Positions 33,650 to 42,513 of a DNA stretch of 64,000 nucleotides are shown here, in pieces. The stretch covers positions 310,001 to 374,000 of the forward strand of contig NZ_CP034157.1 in the NCBI RefSeq assembly GCF_003860565.1, given 5' to 3'. The translations under genes and the position numbers were made by a program. Source of the DNA: Cloacibacterium normanense (lineage in GTDB: Bacteria; Bacteroidota; Bacteroidia; Flavobacteriales; Weeksellaceae). Below the pieces are notes generated by a model that worked only from the letters and a program-made list of their open reading frames with translations, had not been told where the DNA came from and did not search any database. Numbering within the stretch: position 1 is the stretch's first letter; each line of letters opens with the position of its first letter.

Positions 33650-34480
33650 ATGAAATTTACAGTAGAAAAAAATATCGTTTTAGAAAATCCTGCAACCAAA
33701 TCTTTTTTGGTTGATGCTCTTGTTCCAGAAAAAGAAGGGAAATTACCACTCGTGATTTTTGCTCATGGTTACAAAGGGTATAAAGATTGGGGCGCTTGGA
33801 ATTTGATGGCGGAAAAGTTTGTTAAAAACGGATTTTATTTCGTGAAATTTAATTTCTCGCACAATGGAGCTTCATTGGAGCATCCAAGTGATTTTGCAGA
33901 TTTAGAAAGTTTCGCACAGAATAATTATTCTAAGGAATTGAGCGATTTAAATTTCGTAATAGAGCATTTTAGCAAAGATAATCGAGTAGATGCAGAACAT
34001 ATAACCTTAATCGGACATTCTAGAGGTGGCGGAATTTCCATTGTTTCTGCCTCGGCAAATTCTAAAATCAAAAACCTCATCACATTAGCAAGTGTAGACA
34101 CATTGAATAGATTTCCTGTTGGCGAAAAATTAGAAGAATGGAAAAATCAAGGTGTTTACTACAATTACAACAGCCGAACCAAGCAACAAATGCCTCATCA
34201 TATTCAGTTTCTGGAAGATTATTTAGCAAATGAAGATAGATTTTCCGTAGAAAAAGCTGTTAAAAATTTTAAAGGAAATTTCTTAATTATTCACGGTTCA
34301 GAAGATGAAGCAGTTCCGTATTCTTCTGCCGAAAATTTACATTCTTGGGCAAGAAACTCAGAATTAATTCTGGTGGAAAAAGGCAATCATACTTTCGGTG
34401 CCAAAGAACCTTGGTTAGATTTTAAATTGCCCACTTTGCTGAATGCTGTAGTGAATGATTGTATCAAATTTTTGAAATAA
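33650..34480 (+). CDS. alpha/beta hydrolase, dienelactone hydrolase-like
   Basis: A 276-residue serine hydrolase without signal peptide. LVIFAHGYKGYKDWGAW carries the oxyanion region, LIGHSRGGGISIV the nucleophile Ser, HGSEDEAVPYSSA the Asp and KGNHTFGAKEP the His. Substrate unknown. It converges with a lipoprotein gene and shares a terminator with it. Confidence 0.88.
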   Translation: MKFTVEKNIVLENPATKSFLVDALVPEKEGKLPLVIFAHGYKGYKDWGAWNLMAEKFVKNGFYFVKFNFSHNGASLEHPSDFADLESFAQNNYSKELSDLNFVIEHFSKDNRVDAEHITLIGHSRGGGISIVSASANSKIKNLITLASVDTLNRFPVGEKLEEWKNQGVYYNYNSRTKQQMPHHIQFLEDYLANEDRFSVEKAVKNFKGNFLIIHGSEDEAVPYSSAENLHSWARNSELILVEKGNHTFGAKEPWLDFKLPTLLNAVVNDCIKFLK

Positions 34481-34482
34481 AA

Positions 34483-34515
34483 AACTTCGCCAAAGTTTTA
34501 AACTTTGGCGAAGTT
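34483..34515. terminator. bidirectional terminator between hydrolase and lipoprotein genes
   Basis: A 15-16-bp stem AACTTCGCCAAAGTTT and its complement, almost without loop, placed 3 bases after the hydrolase stop and 9 before the facing stop. Confidence 0.75.
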
Positions 34516-34523
34516 AGAGTCAA

Positions 34524-35123
34524 TTAATTTTTTAAAATGGCATTTTTTTCAATGTCTTTAATTATTTTCTTCAAATTCTTTTTAGATAAAGTCTCTGAAG
34601 TATAATGAAAACTTGGCCCTTTTGTTTTTTCTTCGCGAGTTTGTAAAGAACTTGCTTTTTGCAAATAAATCTTTTTCATTTTTTTGATGTCATAAACTTC
34701 TATAATTGCAAAAGCTTCATTACTTGCATATCTTGTTTGTTCAGTAGGCTCTATTAATGAAAGATTATTCCTCACTTTTTTAGTATAAATGTTTACTAAA
34801 TAATCAAAATCTGTAGCGTTTTTGAGTTGTTCAATTTCTTCTATTTCAGGGGAAAAAGATATTTTACCAGCTATTAAATTTTCGCTTCTTGCCTTTTCTA
34901 AAGTGTATGCGTTTCCTTTTGATAATTCATTGAATTTTTCAAAAATTTTCTTATTCAGTTCATCTCTATCATAAGAATTTAAATCTGTATATATATTATT
35001 GATGAGCCATTTTTTATTTTGTTCAAAAACTAAATTTCTGCTATATCCATTATAATCTTGTTTAATATTTACAATACAACTTTGTAAAAATAAAATCGTA
35101 AGTAATGCTATTATTTTTTTCAT
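34524..35123 (-). CDS. lipoprotein of unknown function
   Basis: A 199-residue protein started at MKKIIALLTILFLQSC (ATG ending at 35123), with lipobox LQSC. The first ten residues of the longer frame overlap the flavin reductase stop and are rejected. The mature part is mixed alpha/beta and Lys-rich. It starts 5 bases inside the last codons of the flavin reductase gene region, so the two are co-transcribed. Not recognised. Confidence 0.75.
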   Translation of the reverse strand: MKKIIALLTILFLQSCIVNIKQDYNGYSRNLVFEQNKKWLINNIYTDLNSYDRDELNKKIFEKFNELSKGNAYTLEKARSENLIAGKISFSPEIEEIEQLKNATDFDYLVNIYTKKVRNNLSLIEPTEQTRYASNEAFAIIEVYDIKKMKKIYLQKASSLQTREEKTKGPSFHYTSETLSKKNLKKIIKDIEKNAILKN

Positions 35124-35128
35124 AATTT

Positions 35129-35953
35129 TTATTGAGTTAAAAGAACTTTCCAAGCTTCTTCTATTTTGCCTTCTAAAAGCAGTTTTTGCGCTTCTAGATG
35201 CACTTTTTCATCTGCTGAAAAATTTCCTTCTGGGAGTTGTTCTACGTTTGCTAGCATTCCTAAATCATTTCCTGTGAAAATTTTAGAATTTTTAATTTCT
35301 GAAGGCAATTGATCAAAGCCAATTCCTTTGGTAACCAATGGTTTTGGAACTTCGAATAAAGTTTCTGCAGTTGTTCTTCCGTACCAGTTTCCGCCTAGTC
35401 TAGAAACCAAATCCAGTTTCTTTTGGTCTAAATTTCCTTCTTCATTTAAAAACTCTTCTCTGATATGAATTTTTAAAACTTCACAGATGACTAAATTTCC
35501 AGCGCCACCTTCGTTTCCAAGTGGTTTTACTTCGATGACTTTACATTCAAAATTCACAGGTGATTCTGCAATGAGTGGCGGTTTTACCAACTCTGCTGGT
35601 TTTTTAGTTAATCCAGATTTAATAAATTCATCTGTACCCGTTTCATATTCTGTAGACGAAAGTGAAACTTGTTGAACCATATTAAAATTCACGTTTCCAA
35701 TCACCACTTCTGGAACTTCTAGCACATTATGAAGCGTGTCTTTTGTAGAATTATCTAGAAATCTTCTGGCTGGAGAAAAAATCAGAATCGGTGGATTAGA
35801 ACTGAATAAATTAAAAAAACTAAACGGCGAAAGATTCACATTTCCGTTTTTGTCTATGGTAGAAGCCAGTGCAATAGGTCTCGGAGCAACAGCCGTTTGC
35901 AAAATCATTTGCACTTGCATTGGTGACAATTCTGATGGATTAATTGTTTTCAT
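35129..35953 (-). CDS. flavin reductase family protein (DIM6/NTAB type)
   Basis: A 274-residue FMN-binding split-barrel protein. VAPRPIALASTIDKNGNVNLSPFSFFN is the FMN-binding pattern, followed by NPPILIFSPARR and the Thr/Asn-rich phosphate region TKDTLHNVLE; NFECKVIEVKPLG and LVICEVLKIHI follow. The usual family core is about 200 residues; the extra C-terminal part is helical. It may reduce flavin for an oxygenase. It lies about 0.75 kb from the tyrosine catabolism genes, but a link is not shown. Confidence 0.87.
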   Translation of the reverse strand: MKTINPSELSPMQVQMILQTAVAPRPIALASTIDKNGNVNLSPFSFFNLFSSNPPILIFSPARRFLDNSTKDTLHNVLEVPEVVIGNVNFNMVQQVSLSSTEYETGTDEFIKSGLTKKPAELVKPPLIAESPVNFECKVIEVKPLGNEGGAGNLVICEVLKIHIREEFLNEEGNLDQKKLDLVSRLGGNWYGRTTAETLFEVPKPLVTKGIGFDQLPSEIKNSKIFTGNDLGMLANVEQLPEGNFSADEKVHLEAQKLLLEGKIEEAWKVLLTQ

Positions 35954-36004
35954 TTCTATTAATTTCTATTTTAACACATTAGTCATATTAGAGTTTAGTT
36001 TTTT

Positions 36005-36027
36005 TGAAAATATTTAGAGCACATGAG
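36005..36027 (-). repeat. left inverted repeat of the GxxExxY cassette
   Basis: Read on the minus strand, these 23 bases (CTCATGTGCTCTAAATATT and on) match 21 of 23 bases of 36640-36662 and 20 of 23 of 36508-36530, which lie on the plus strand beyond the gene start. Confidence 0.7.
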
Positions 36028-36044
36028 ATGAAAATCAAAGATTT

Positions 36045-36458
36045 TCATCTAGGTAAATTTTCAAAATTTCTACTAACAAAAGTTTCCGTTCCTTCGTTAT
36101 ATAAATTGTAAACATTAAAATTAACTAATATTGCTTTAGGAACTTGTAATAAGTTCATATAATTCATGGTTTGTGCCTTATGAATATTATGAATGTCATT
36201 CACGGATTTTAATTCTAATACGATTAAATTTTCAATTAAAAAATCACATTTTACTTTGCAATCTATTTGTTCTCCTTTATAATTAAAAGGAATTTCTAAC
36301 TCTGATTTGAAACTGATATTTCTTAAAATAAATTCTTTTTCAAGGCATTTATGATATACTGCTTCATACAAACCGGGGCCTACTAATTTGTGAACTTCTA
36401 TACAAGCACCAATAATGTTATAGGTGAGTTCGTTTATTATTTTTTGGGTTATTAGCAT
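36045..36458 (-). CDS. GxxExxY family protein (PD-(D/E)XK nuclease-like)
   Basis: A 137-residue protein of the GxxExxY family: GPGLYEAVYHKCLEKEF carries Gly29, Glu32 and Tyr35, and the putative nuclease core is Asp72 in KCDFLIEN and Glu82-Leu-Lys84 in VLELKSVND. The catalytic pattern is complete. Function of the family is unknown; nuclease activity is inferred from the fold. It is bracketed by inverted repeats and an upstream 100-bp direct duplication, like a small mobile unit. The C-terminal codons overlap an 11-bp hairpin (36026-36050). Confidence 0.88.
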   Translation of the reverse strand: MLITQKIINELTYNIIGACIEVHKLVGPGLYEAVYHKCLEKEFILRNISFKSELEIPFNYKGEQIDCKVKCDFLIENLIVLELKSVNDIHNIHKAQTMNYMNLLQVPKAILVNFNVYNLYNEGTETFVSRNFENLPR

Positions 36459-36479
36459 TTTAGTTTTTTTTAGTTTTTT

Positions 36480-36711
36480 TTCACTTTGAAAATATCGTTT
36501 TCAAAGCCTCATGTGTTCTACATATTCTCAATTATTTATGTATATCTGATGTGAATTATGTGATAAATTTTTCACTTTGTTAATGACACTTAAATGTAAA
36601 TCATTTATTTTTTCATTTTGAAAATGAAGCTTCTAAAGCCTCATGTGTTCTAATTATTTTCAATCATTTTTCTTAATCTGATGTGACTTATGTGTTAAAT
36701 TTTTTATTTTG
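36480..36711. repeat. two direct 100-bp repeats upstream of the GxxExxY gene
   Basis: Copy A at 36480-36579 and copy B at 36611-36711 share TTTCA(C/T)TTTGAAAAT, AAAGCCTCATGTGTTCTA, ATCTGATGTGA and TTATGTG, with an offset of 131 bases. Copy B runs into the stop codon of fahA at 36704. Confidence 0.8.
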
Positions 36712-37951
36712 CTGGCAAAACTTTTCCTCTTACTTCTCCGAAACCTACTCTTATTCCGTTTTTTTCAGAGAAACCTCTCATAATGATGGTGTCGTGGTCA
36801 TTTATAAATTTTCTTTCGGTTCCATCTGAAAGTTTTAGAGGGTTTTGTCCGCGCCAAGTCAATTCTAGCATCGAACCAAAACTATTTTGTTCATTTCCAG
36901 AAATAGTTCCTGAAGCATATAAATCTCCAACTTCCACATTACAACCATTGATAGTGTGATGCGCCAACTGTTGCGCCATATTCCAGTACATGTATTTGTA
37001 ATTGCTTTGGCAAATCAGGTTTTCTTCGCCGTTTTCTGGTTGCAAATACACTTCTAGGTTAATGTCGAAATTTTTATCTCCTTCAAATTTCAGATAATTT
37101 AAAACTTCAGGTTCTTGCTTAGGTGATGCAGTTCTAAAGGGTTCTAAAGCTTCTAAAGTCACCACCCAAGGTGAAATAGACGAACAGAAATTTTTCCCTA
37201 AAAACGGGCCAAGAGGAACATATTCCCAGCTCTGAATGTCTCTAGCGCTCCAATCGTTGAAAATCACCATTCCGAAAATCGCATCTTCGGCTTCTTGAGT
37301 AGAAATACTTTCGCCAATTTCTGTGTTTTTATTCAATACAAAAGCCATTTCTAGCTCAAAATCCAATTGTTTTGAAGCTCCAAAAATCGGTTTTTCTGCA
37401 TCTGCAGGTTTCATTTGACCTTTTGGTCTGTGAAAATTAATTCCCGAAACCACGATAGACGAAGCGCGACCGTGATAACCTACTGGTAAATGTTTCCAGT
37501 TCGGGAGCAATGCATTTGCAGGGTCACGAAACATTTTTCCCACATTGGTAGCGTGTTCTATACTGCTGTAAAAATCAGTATAATTCTGTACGTGAAGTGG
37601 CATCATCATTTGTACTTTATCTAAATCATAGAAACATTCTTCTATGGTTTTTTCGTCATGAGAAAGCGATGAACCTTCTAATAAAAGTTCTTGAATTTTT
37701 AAACGAACAGCATTGGTTACTGGTTTTCCGAGTTCTATAAATTCATTGAGCGTGTAAGCTTCGAAAACGTTTTCATTTAAGCCTTCTATTTCGTCAAAAA
37801 ATCCGTAATCGTATAAAGTAGCGAGGTCTATCACCATATCGCCAATTCTGGTACAACAAGCGATGTATTCTCTGTTAAAAACCGCTACGCCAAAAGGAAT
37901 ATTATGAATAGAAAAATCTGAATTTTGTGGATAATTTATAAAAGATTTCAT
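36704..37951 (-). CDS. fahA: fumarylacetoacetase
   Basis: A 415-residue enzyme that splits fumarylacetoacetate to fumarate and acetoacetate, the last step of tyrosine breakdown. The N-terminal SH3-like domain is followed by the catalytic domain with MPLHVQNYTDFYSSIEHA (metal Asp and catalytic His), LDFELEMAFVLNK, GMVIFNDWSARDIQSWE and LLELTWRGQNPL. It is separated from the next gene upstream by a terminator, so it has its own promoter. Confidence 0.96.
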   Translation of the reverse strand: MKSFINYPQNSDFSIHNIPFGVAVFNREYIACCTRIGDMVIDLATLYDYGFFDEIEGLNENVFEAYTLNEFIELGKPVTNAVRLKIQELLLEGSSLSHDEKTIEECFYDLDKVQMMMPLHVQNYTDFYSSIEHATNVGKMFRDPANALLPNWKHLPVGYHGRASSIVVSGINFHRPKGQMKPADAEKPIFGASKQLDFELEMAFVLNKNTEIGESISTQEAEDAIFGMVIFNDWSARDIQSWEYVPLGPFLGKNFCSSISPWVVTLEALEPFRTASPKQEPEVLNYLKFEGDKNFDINLEVYLQPENGEENLICQSNYKYMYWNMAQQLAHHTINGCNVEVGDLYASGTISGNEQNSFGSMLELTWRGQNPLKLSDGTERKFINDHDTIIMRGFSEKNGIRVGFGEVRGKVLPAK

Positions 37952-37982
37952 GTCTTAAAATTTGTTTTAAAGATATAAAAAA

Positions 37983-38007
37983 GCCCGAAAACAAAAGAAT
38001 TTCGGGC
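37983..38007 (-). terminator. terminator of the secreted protein gene
   Basis: A stem GCCCGAAA/TTTCGGGC followed on the minus strand by a T run. It splits the tyrosine cluster between fahA and the genes upstream. Confidence 0.85.
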
Positions 38008-38025
38008 AATATTTCATTGTTTTTT

Positions 38026-38496
38026 TTATTTTACCAAAGCAGTGTCAATCCACTTTTCATTATTATTCATGTTGATTAAGAAAAGGATACCGTCTCTTTC
38101 TTGAATCATGAAATTGTACGTAAGCGGAATGCCAATTTTTTGACCTTCTAAAACGTCTGCTCTTACAGAAATGTAATTGTTATTTCTAATGAAATCACCA
38201 GAATACAGTTTGGTCGTTTTGCTCTGAGCAGAAGTATCGTTGATGAGCTCTACAATGTTTATATTTTTATCTGCTAAAAAACTTACAACGTATTTGTATA
38301 CCAAAGTTCCTTTATTCTGAATGAGGACAAAGGTTTTGCCTTCTAAATTTACATTCAGTACTCTTTTTTCAACTTCTCTTTCACGTAAAAGTCGGTCAAG
38401 TCGAGCATTAATGTCTTCGTAGTCTCTAGTATTCGTTTTTTGAGCGAATGAAAAAGCGAATAAAAAGATGGTGAAAAATAAAATTATTTTTTTCAT
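38026..38496 (-). CDS. secreted protein of unknown function in the tyrosine cluster
   Basis: A 156-residue protein with a signal peptide (MKKIILFFTIFLFAFSFAQ). The mature part is small, mainly beta (EGKTFVLIQNKGTLVYKYVV and YNFMIQERDGILFLINMN). It begins 3 bases after the hppD stop, so it is co-transcribed with hppD. A periplasmic role in tyrosine use is not suggested by anything in the sequence. Not recognised. Confidence 0.7.
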   Translation of the reverse strand: MKKIILFFTIFLFAFSFAQKTNTRDYEDINARLDRLLREREVEKRVLNVNLEGKTFVLIQNKGTLVYKYVVSFLADKNINIVELINDTSAQSKTTKLYSGDFIRNNNYISVRADVLEGQKIGIPLTYNFMIQERDGILFLINMNNNEKWIDTALVK

Positions 38497-38499
38497 AAT

Positions 38500-39630
38500 T
38501 TATAGGTTGCCTCTTCTGGCTTGTTCTCTTTCTAATGCTTCAAATAATGCTTTGAAATTACCAGCTCCGAAGCTTTGCGCGCCATGTCTTTCTATAATTT
38601 CGTAGAAAAGAGTAGGGCGGTCTTCTACAGGTTTTGTAAAAATTTGTAGAAGATAACCTTCTTCGTCACAGTCGATTAGGATTTCTAAGTCTTGAAGTTT
38701 TTTAATGTCTTCATCAATTGTTCCCACTCTTTCTGGAACCATTTCGTAGTAGGCTTCTGGTGGTGCTGAAAGGAATTCTACTCCTCTTGCTTTCAATTCT
38801 TTTACTGTTTTTATGATGTCTTTGGTCGCTACTGCAATGTGCTGAACTCCTTCTCCTTCGTAGAAATCTAGATATTCTTCTACCTGAGATTTTTTCTTCC
38901 CTTCTGCTGGTTCATTAATAGGAAATTTAGCAAATCCGTTTCCGTTGCTCATTACTTTTGACATGAGTGCAGAATATTCGGTGTTAATTTGCTTGTCGTC
39001 AAAACTTAAAATATTTACAAATCCCATTACTTCTTCATACCATTTTACTACAGGAATCATTCTGTCCCAACCTACATTTCCTACGCAATGGTCTACATAA
39101 AGCAATCCACAATCCGAAGGGTTATAATCAGATTCCCATTTTTCGTATCCTGGCATAAATGGCCCGTCGTAATTTTTTCTTTCGATGAACATGTGAACGG
39201 TTTCGCCGTAGGTATAAATTCCAGACATTTTTACTTCACCGAATTCATCTTTTAGCGTTTTGGGCTCCATGTAAGGTTTTGCACCACGATTTGTGGTTTC
39301 TTCAAATGCTTTGTACGCATCATCAACCCAAAGTGCAAGAATTTTTACTCCATCACCATGTTTTCTTTGGTGTTCACAAATCGGTGAGTCTGAAGATAAA
39401 CCTGAGGTAAGAACCAATCTTATTTTTCCTTGTTGCACTACATAAGAAGCTCTATCTCTTATGCCAGTTTCTGGTCCTGCATAAGCTACGCTCTGAAAAC
39501 CGAAAGCAGTTTTGTAATAATGGGCTGCTTGCTTAGCATTTCCTACATAAAATTCTATATAATCTGTTCCATTTATTGGAAGAAAATTCTCTGCCTGCGC
39601 TATTTTTTCTGCAAAAGTAAGTGTGCTCAT
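38500..39630 (-). CDS. hppD: 4-hydroxyphenylpyruvate dioxygenase
   Basis: A 376-residue Fe(II) dioxygenase that makes homogentisate. The iron ligands fit His181 in YVDHCVGNVGWDRM, His in EGVQHIAVATKD (about 265) and Glu in LFYEIIERHGA (about 348). QIFTKP is the usual C-terminal motif. Length is normal. It is followed by a secreted protein gene and preceded by a CoA-transferase gene with its own terminator. Confidence 0.97.
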   Translation of the reverse strand: MSTLTFAEKIAQAENFLPINGTDYIEFYVGNAKQAAHYYKTAFGFQSVAYAGPETGIRDRASYVVQQGKIRLVLTSGLSSDSPICEHQRKHGDGVKILALWVDDAYKAFEETTNRGAKPYMEPKTLKDEFGEVKMSGIYTYGETVHMFIERKNYDGPFMPGYEKWESDYNPSDCGLLYVDHCVGNVGWDRMIPVVKWYEEVMGFVNILSFDDKQINTEYSALMSKVMSNGNGFAKFPINEPAEGKKKSQVEEYLDFYEGEGVQHIAVATKDIIKTVKELKARGVEFLSAPPEAYYEMVPERVGTIDEDIKKLQDLEILIDCDEEGYLLQIFTKPVEDRPTLFYEIIERHGAQSFGAGNFKALFEALEREQARRGNL

Positions 39631-39703
39631 TTTTCTCTTTTTATTTGGAGTTTGTTATGTGCCAAATTACAAATATTGTGTGATGCGCACAAAAAAAATC
39701 AAC

Positions 39704-39728
39704 AAAACCTATCTTTTTGATAGGTTTT
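39704..39728 (-). terminator. terminator of the CoA-transferase gene
   Basis: A 10-bp stem AAAACCTATC/GATAGGTTTT with loop TTTTT, just after the stop at 39735. Confidence 0.8.
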
Positions 39729-39734
39729 ATTATG

Positions 39735-41018
39735 TTATAATGCGTGTGATTTAAATCGTTCGAAGCAGAATTTATCGAGCATTTCTCTGTCATCAGGATG
39801 AGCAATGTCAATGAGTAGTTTTGCGCGCTGTCTCATGTTTTTTCCATACAGATAAGCTACTCCATATTCTGTTACCACATAGTGAATATGACCTCTGGTT
39901 GTTACTACACCAGCTCCTTCTTTTAAGTAAGGAACAATTCTAGGAATTCCTTTTTTCGTTCTAGAAGTAAGGGCAATGATAGGTTTTCCACCTTCAGAAA
40001 GTGCAGCTCCACGAATAAAATCCATTTGTCCGCCAATTCCTGAATATTGATAAGTGCCAATAGAATCTGCACAAACTTGACCTGTTAAATCTACTTCTAT
40101 AGCAGAATTGATGGCTACTAATTTTTTGTTTCTTCTAATGATGGATGGATTGTTTACATGAGTTACATCCATAAACTGGAAGGAAGGATTGTTGTCGATA
40201 AAATCGTATAATTTCTTTGTCCCAAAGCAAAACGCAGTAATGGTTTTGTTGAGATGTGTTCCTTTATATTTATTGTTTACTACGTCATTCGCAACTAAAT
40301 CTATGATTCCGTCACTAATCATTTCCGTGTGTACACCTAAATCTTTGTGATTGTTAAGTGAACTTAGAACCGCATCTGGAATGGTACCAATTCCCATTTG
40401 AAGCGTAGATTTATCTTCTACCATTTCGGCAATGTATTTTCCGATGGTTCTTTCGTCATCAGAAACTTTCGCAGCGTAATCTACCGTTAATAAATCGGTT
40501 TCATGCCACACCATTTTATCAATTCTTTTCACATGAAGCATAGAATCTCCTAGCGTTCTTGGCATTTTAGGATTTACTTGTGCAATCACATATTTTGCAG
40601 AATCTACGGCACTTCTCGCTACATCTACAGAAGTTCCAAGGGAACAATAACCATGCTGATCTGGTGGTGAAACCTGAATAATAGCTACATCTAATGGAAG
40701 AATATTATTTTTAAATAAAATAGGAATTTCACTCAAAAAAACGGGAACAAAATCTCCTCTGTCACTGTTTACCGCTTCTCTTACTGGTGCCGAAACAAAA
40801 AGTGAGTTGATGTAAAAACTGTCTCTATATTCTGGTTTTGCAATTTCTACTTCACCTTGAACAGTGATAGAAACCACTTCTACATCTCTTAATCTATGGG
40901 CTTGTTTTGCTAATTCCGAAATCAAATAATTAGGAGTACAAGCACTCCCGTGAAAAAATATTCTTTGGTTGCTCTGGACTAGTGATAAGGCTTCTTCTGC
41001 CGTGACGTAATTATACAT
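39735..41018 (-). CDS. acetyl-CoA hydrolase/transferase family protein
   Basis: A 427-residue protein of the acetyl-CoA hydrolase/4-hydroxybutyrate CoA-transferase family. It shows RIFFHGSACTPNYLISEL, VSPPDQHGYCSLGTSVD, LQMGIGTIPDAVLSSL, HTEMISDGIIDL (with the likely catalytic Glu) and GIGGQMDFIRGAALSEGGK. Such enzymes move CoA between acetate, succinate, butyrate or acetoacetate. Between hppD and hmgA, it could activate the acetoacetate released by FahA; that is inference. Confidence 0.88.
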   Translation of the reverse strand: MYNYVTAEEALSLVQSNQRIFFHGSACTPNYLISELAKQAHRLRDVEVVSITVQGEVEIAKPEYRDSFYINSLFVSAPVREAVNSDRGDFVPVFLSEIPILFKNNILPLDVAIIQVSPPDQHGYCSLGTSVDVARSAVDSAKYVIAQVNPKMPRTLGDSMLHVKRIDKMVWHETDLLTVDYAAKVSDDERTIGKYIAEMVEDKSTLQMGIGTIPDAVLSSLNNHKDLGVHTEMISDGIIDLVANDVVNNKYKGTHLNKTITAFCFGTKKLYDFIDNNPSFQFMDVTHVNNPSIIRRNKKLVAINSAIEVDLTGQVCADSIGTYQYSGIGGQMDFIRGAALSEGGKPIIALTSRTKKGIPRIVPYLKEGAGVVTTRGHIHYVVTEYGVAYLYGKNMRQRAKLLIDIAHPDDREMLDKFCFERFKSHAL

Positions 41019-41214
41019 AATATAATCGTTTTTATGTTTCTAAACTTTTCAATTTTCTCTGTTTCCCAAAGTTACATTTTTATGAAGAATGTACAAGATG
41101 AGATTTATCAAATAAAGTTCTGATTTTTTGATAATATTGACCTGTTTTTGTGCTAAAGTGCATAAAAATAGGAATTTTTAACCCATAAAATTTTTAAATG
41201 TTTATTCGGGTTTT

Positions 41215-42402
41215 TTACTCTTGACTTCTGTCGTGTAAATAATTTTCTTCGGTGTCTAACCAACTGGTAGCGTAGGATTTATCTTCCACTTTCATCGCTT
41301 CTTCTGTAATTTTCAGTGGTCTGAAAGGATCTACCATTACCGCATATTCTTCGGTGAATTTTTTGCCAATGCTTCTTTCCATTGCGCCAGGATGAGGTCC
41401 GTGAACAATTCCGCCAGGATGAAGCGTGAAATCCATTAAGTCAATATGATTTCTGCTCATAAAATCTCCTTCAGTGTAGAAAAGAACCTCGTCTGAATCT
41501 ATATTAGAATGATTATAAGGTGCAGGAATCGCTTGAGGATGATAATCGTACATTCTCGCCACAAAAGAACAAATCACAAAATTATGCGCTTCAAAATTCT
41601 GATGAATCGGTGGTGGTAAATGCACTCTTCCAGTAATCGGTTCAAAATTTTTGATATTAAATTTATAAGGATAGAAATAACCGTCCCAACCTACCACATC
41701 AAATGGATGCGTAGCGTAAATAAAATCCCAAATCAGGTTTTCCTTTTTTACTTTGATGAGAAATTCTCCTTTTTCGTCTTTGGGTTCTACAAAAGTGGGA
41801 GCGATAATATCTCTTTCGCAAAAAGGGGAATGTTCCAGCAATTGCCCGAACTCATTTCTGTATCTTTTTGGCGTATAAATCGGGGAATGTGCTTCTAAAA
41901 AGAAGAAGACATTTTCTGTAGTTTCTAACTCCACTTGATAAATCGTTCCTCTTGGAATGATAAGATAATCTCCTTTTTCGAAGTCTAAATTCCCTACAAA
42001 GGTTTTCAGTGTGCCTTTTCCTTCATGTACGAAAAGCAGTTCATCACATTCTGCATTTTTATAAAAATAATCAGTAGATTTTCTAGGCTTTGCCAATCCC
42101 ATTTTTAAATCGTTGTTTAACAACAAAACTTTTCTACTTTCTAAATAATCATTTTCGGGAGTCACTTGTACACCTTTAAACATTCTCGGCGTGATGTTTC
42201 GGTCTACTGCAATTTTTGGAGTAACATCTTTTGGCGTTCCAATAGATTTAATCTGTGTAGGTCTGTGAATATGATACAGTAACGAAGAGATTCCGTGAAA
42301 ACCTTCAGTCCCAAAAAGCTGTTCGTAATAGAAATTCCCTTCCTCGGATTTAAAAATGGTATGCCTTTTTTGCGGAATTTTTCCTAATGTGGTGTATCTC
42401 AT
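41215..42402 (-). CDS. hmgA: homogentisate 1,2-dioxygenase
   Basis: A 395-residue cupin-type Fe(II) dioxygenase, started at MRYTTLGKIPQKRHT (ATG ending at 42402); a TATATTTG box (42426-42433, minus) supports this start. Metal-binding region near GGIVHGPHPGAME; substrate region VGWDGYFYPYKFNI. It opens the homogentisate ring to maleylacetoacetate. No separate maleylacetoacetate isomerase is seen in the window. Confidence 0.95.
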   Translation of the reverse strand: MRYTTLGKIPQKRHTIFKSEEGNFYYEQLFGTEGFHGISSLLYHIHRPTQIKSIGTPKDVTPKIAVDRNITPRMFKGVQVTPENDYLESRKVLLLNNDLKMGLAKPRKSTDYFYKNAECDELLFVHEGKGTLKTFVGNLDFEKGDYLIIPRGTIYQVELETTENVFFFLEAHSPIYTPKRYRNEFGQLLEHSPFCERDIIAPTFVEPKDEKGEFLIKVKKENLIWDFIYATHPFDVVGWDGYFYPYKFNIKNFEPITGRVHLPPPIHQNFEAHNFVICSFVARMYDYHPQAIPAPYNHSNIDSDEVLFYTEGDFMSRNHIDLMDFTLHPGGIVHGPHPGAMERSIGKKFTEEYAVMVDPFRPLKITEEAMKVEDKSYATSWLDTEENYLHDRSQE

Positions 42403-42464
42403 TTCTACTGGTGTTCTGATTTTCCCAAATATAATAAAATTTAGAAATCTCACTCTATAAAAAA

Positions 42465-42484
42465 CTCCCGATGGATTTCGGGAG
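42465..42484 (-). terminator. terminator of the CBS protein gene
   Basis: A stem CTCCCGA/TCGGGAG followed on the minus strand by TTTTTT. It lies between the CBS stop at 42514 and hmgA. Confidence 0.85.
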
Positions 42485-42513
42485 GAGAAATGGTATTAGT
42501 TCAGTCGAAAAAT

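Noticed and set aside
36026-36050. Hairpin at the end of the GxxExxY gene as a terminator
   Set aside because: The stem is perfect but overlaps the stop codon, and no T run follows on the minus strand. It is recorded only as a structure.
41100-41214. A hairpin AACCC/GGGTT after hmgA as a terminator
   Set aside because: The stem is only 5 bp with a loop of more than 20 bases. The evidence is too weak.
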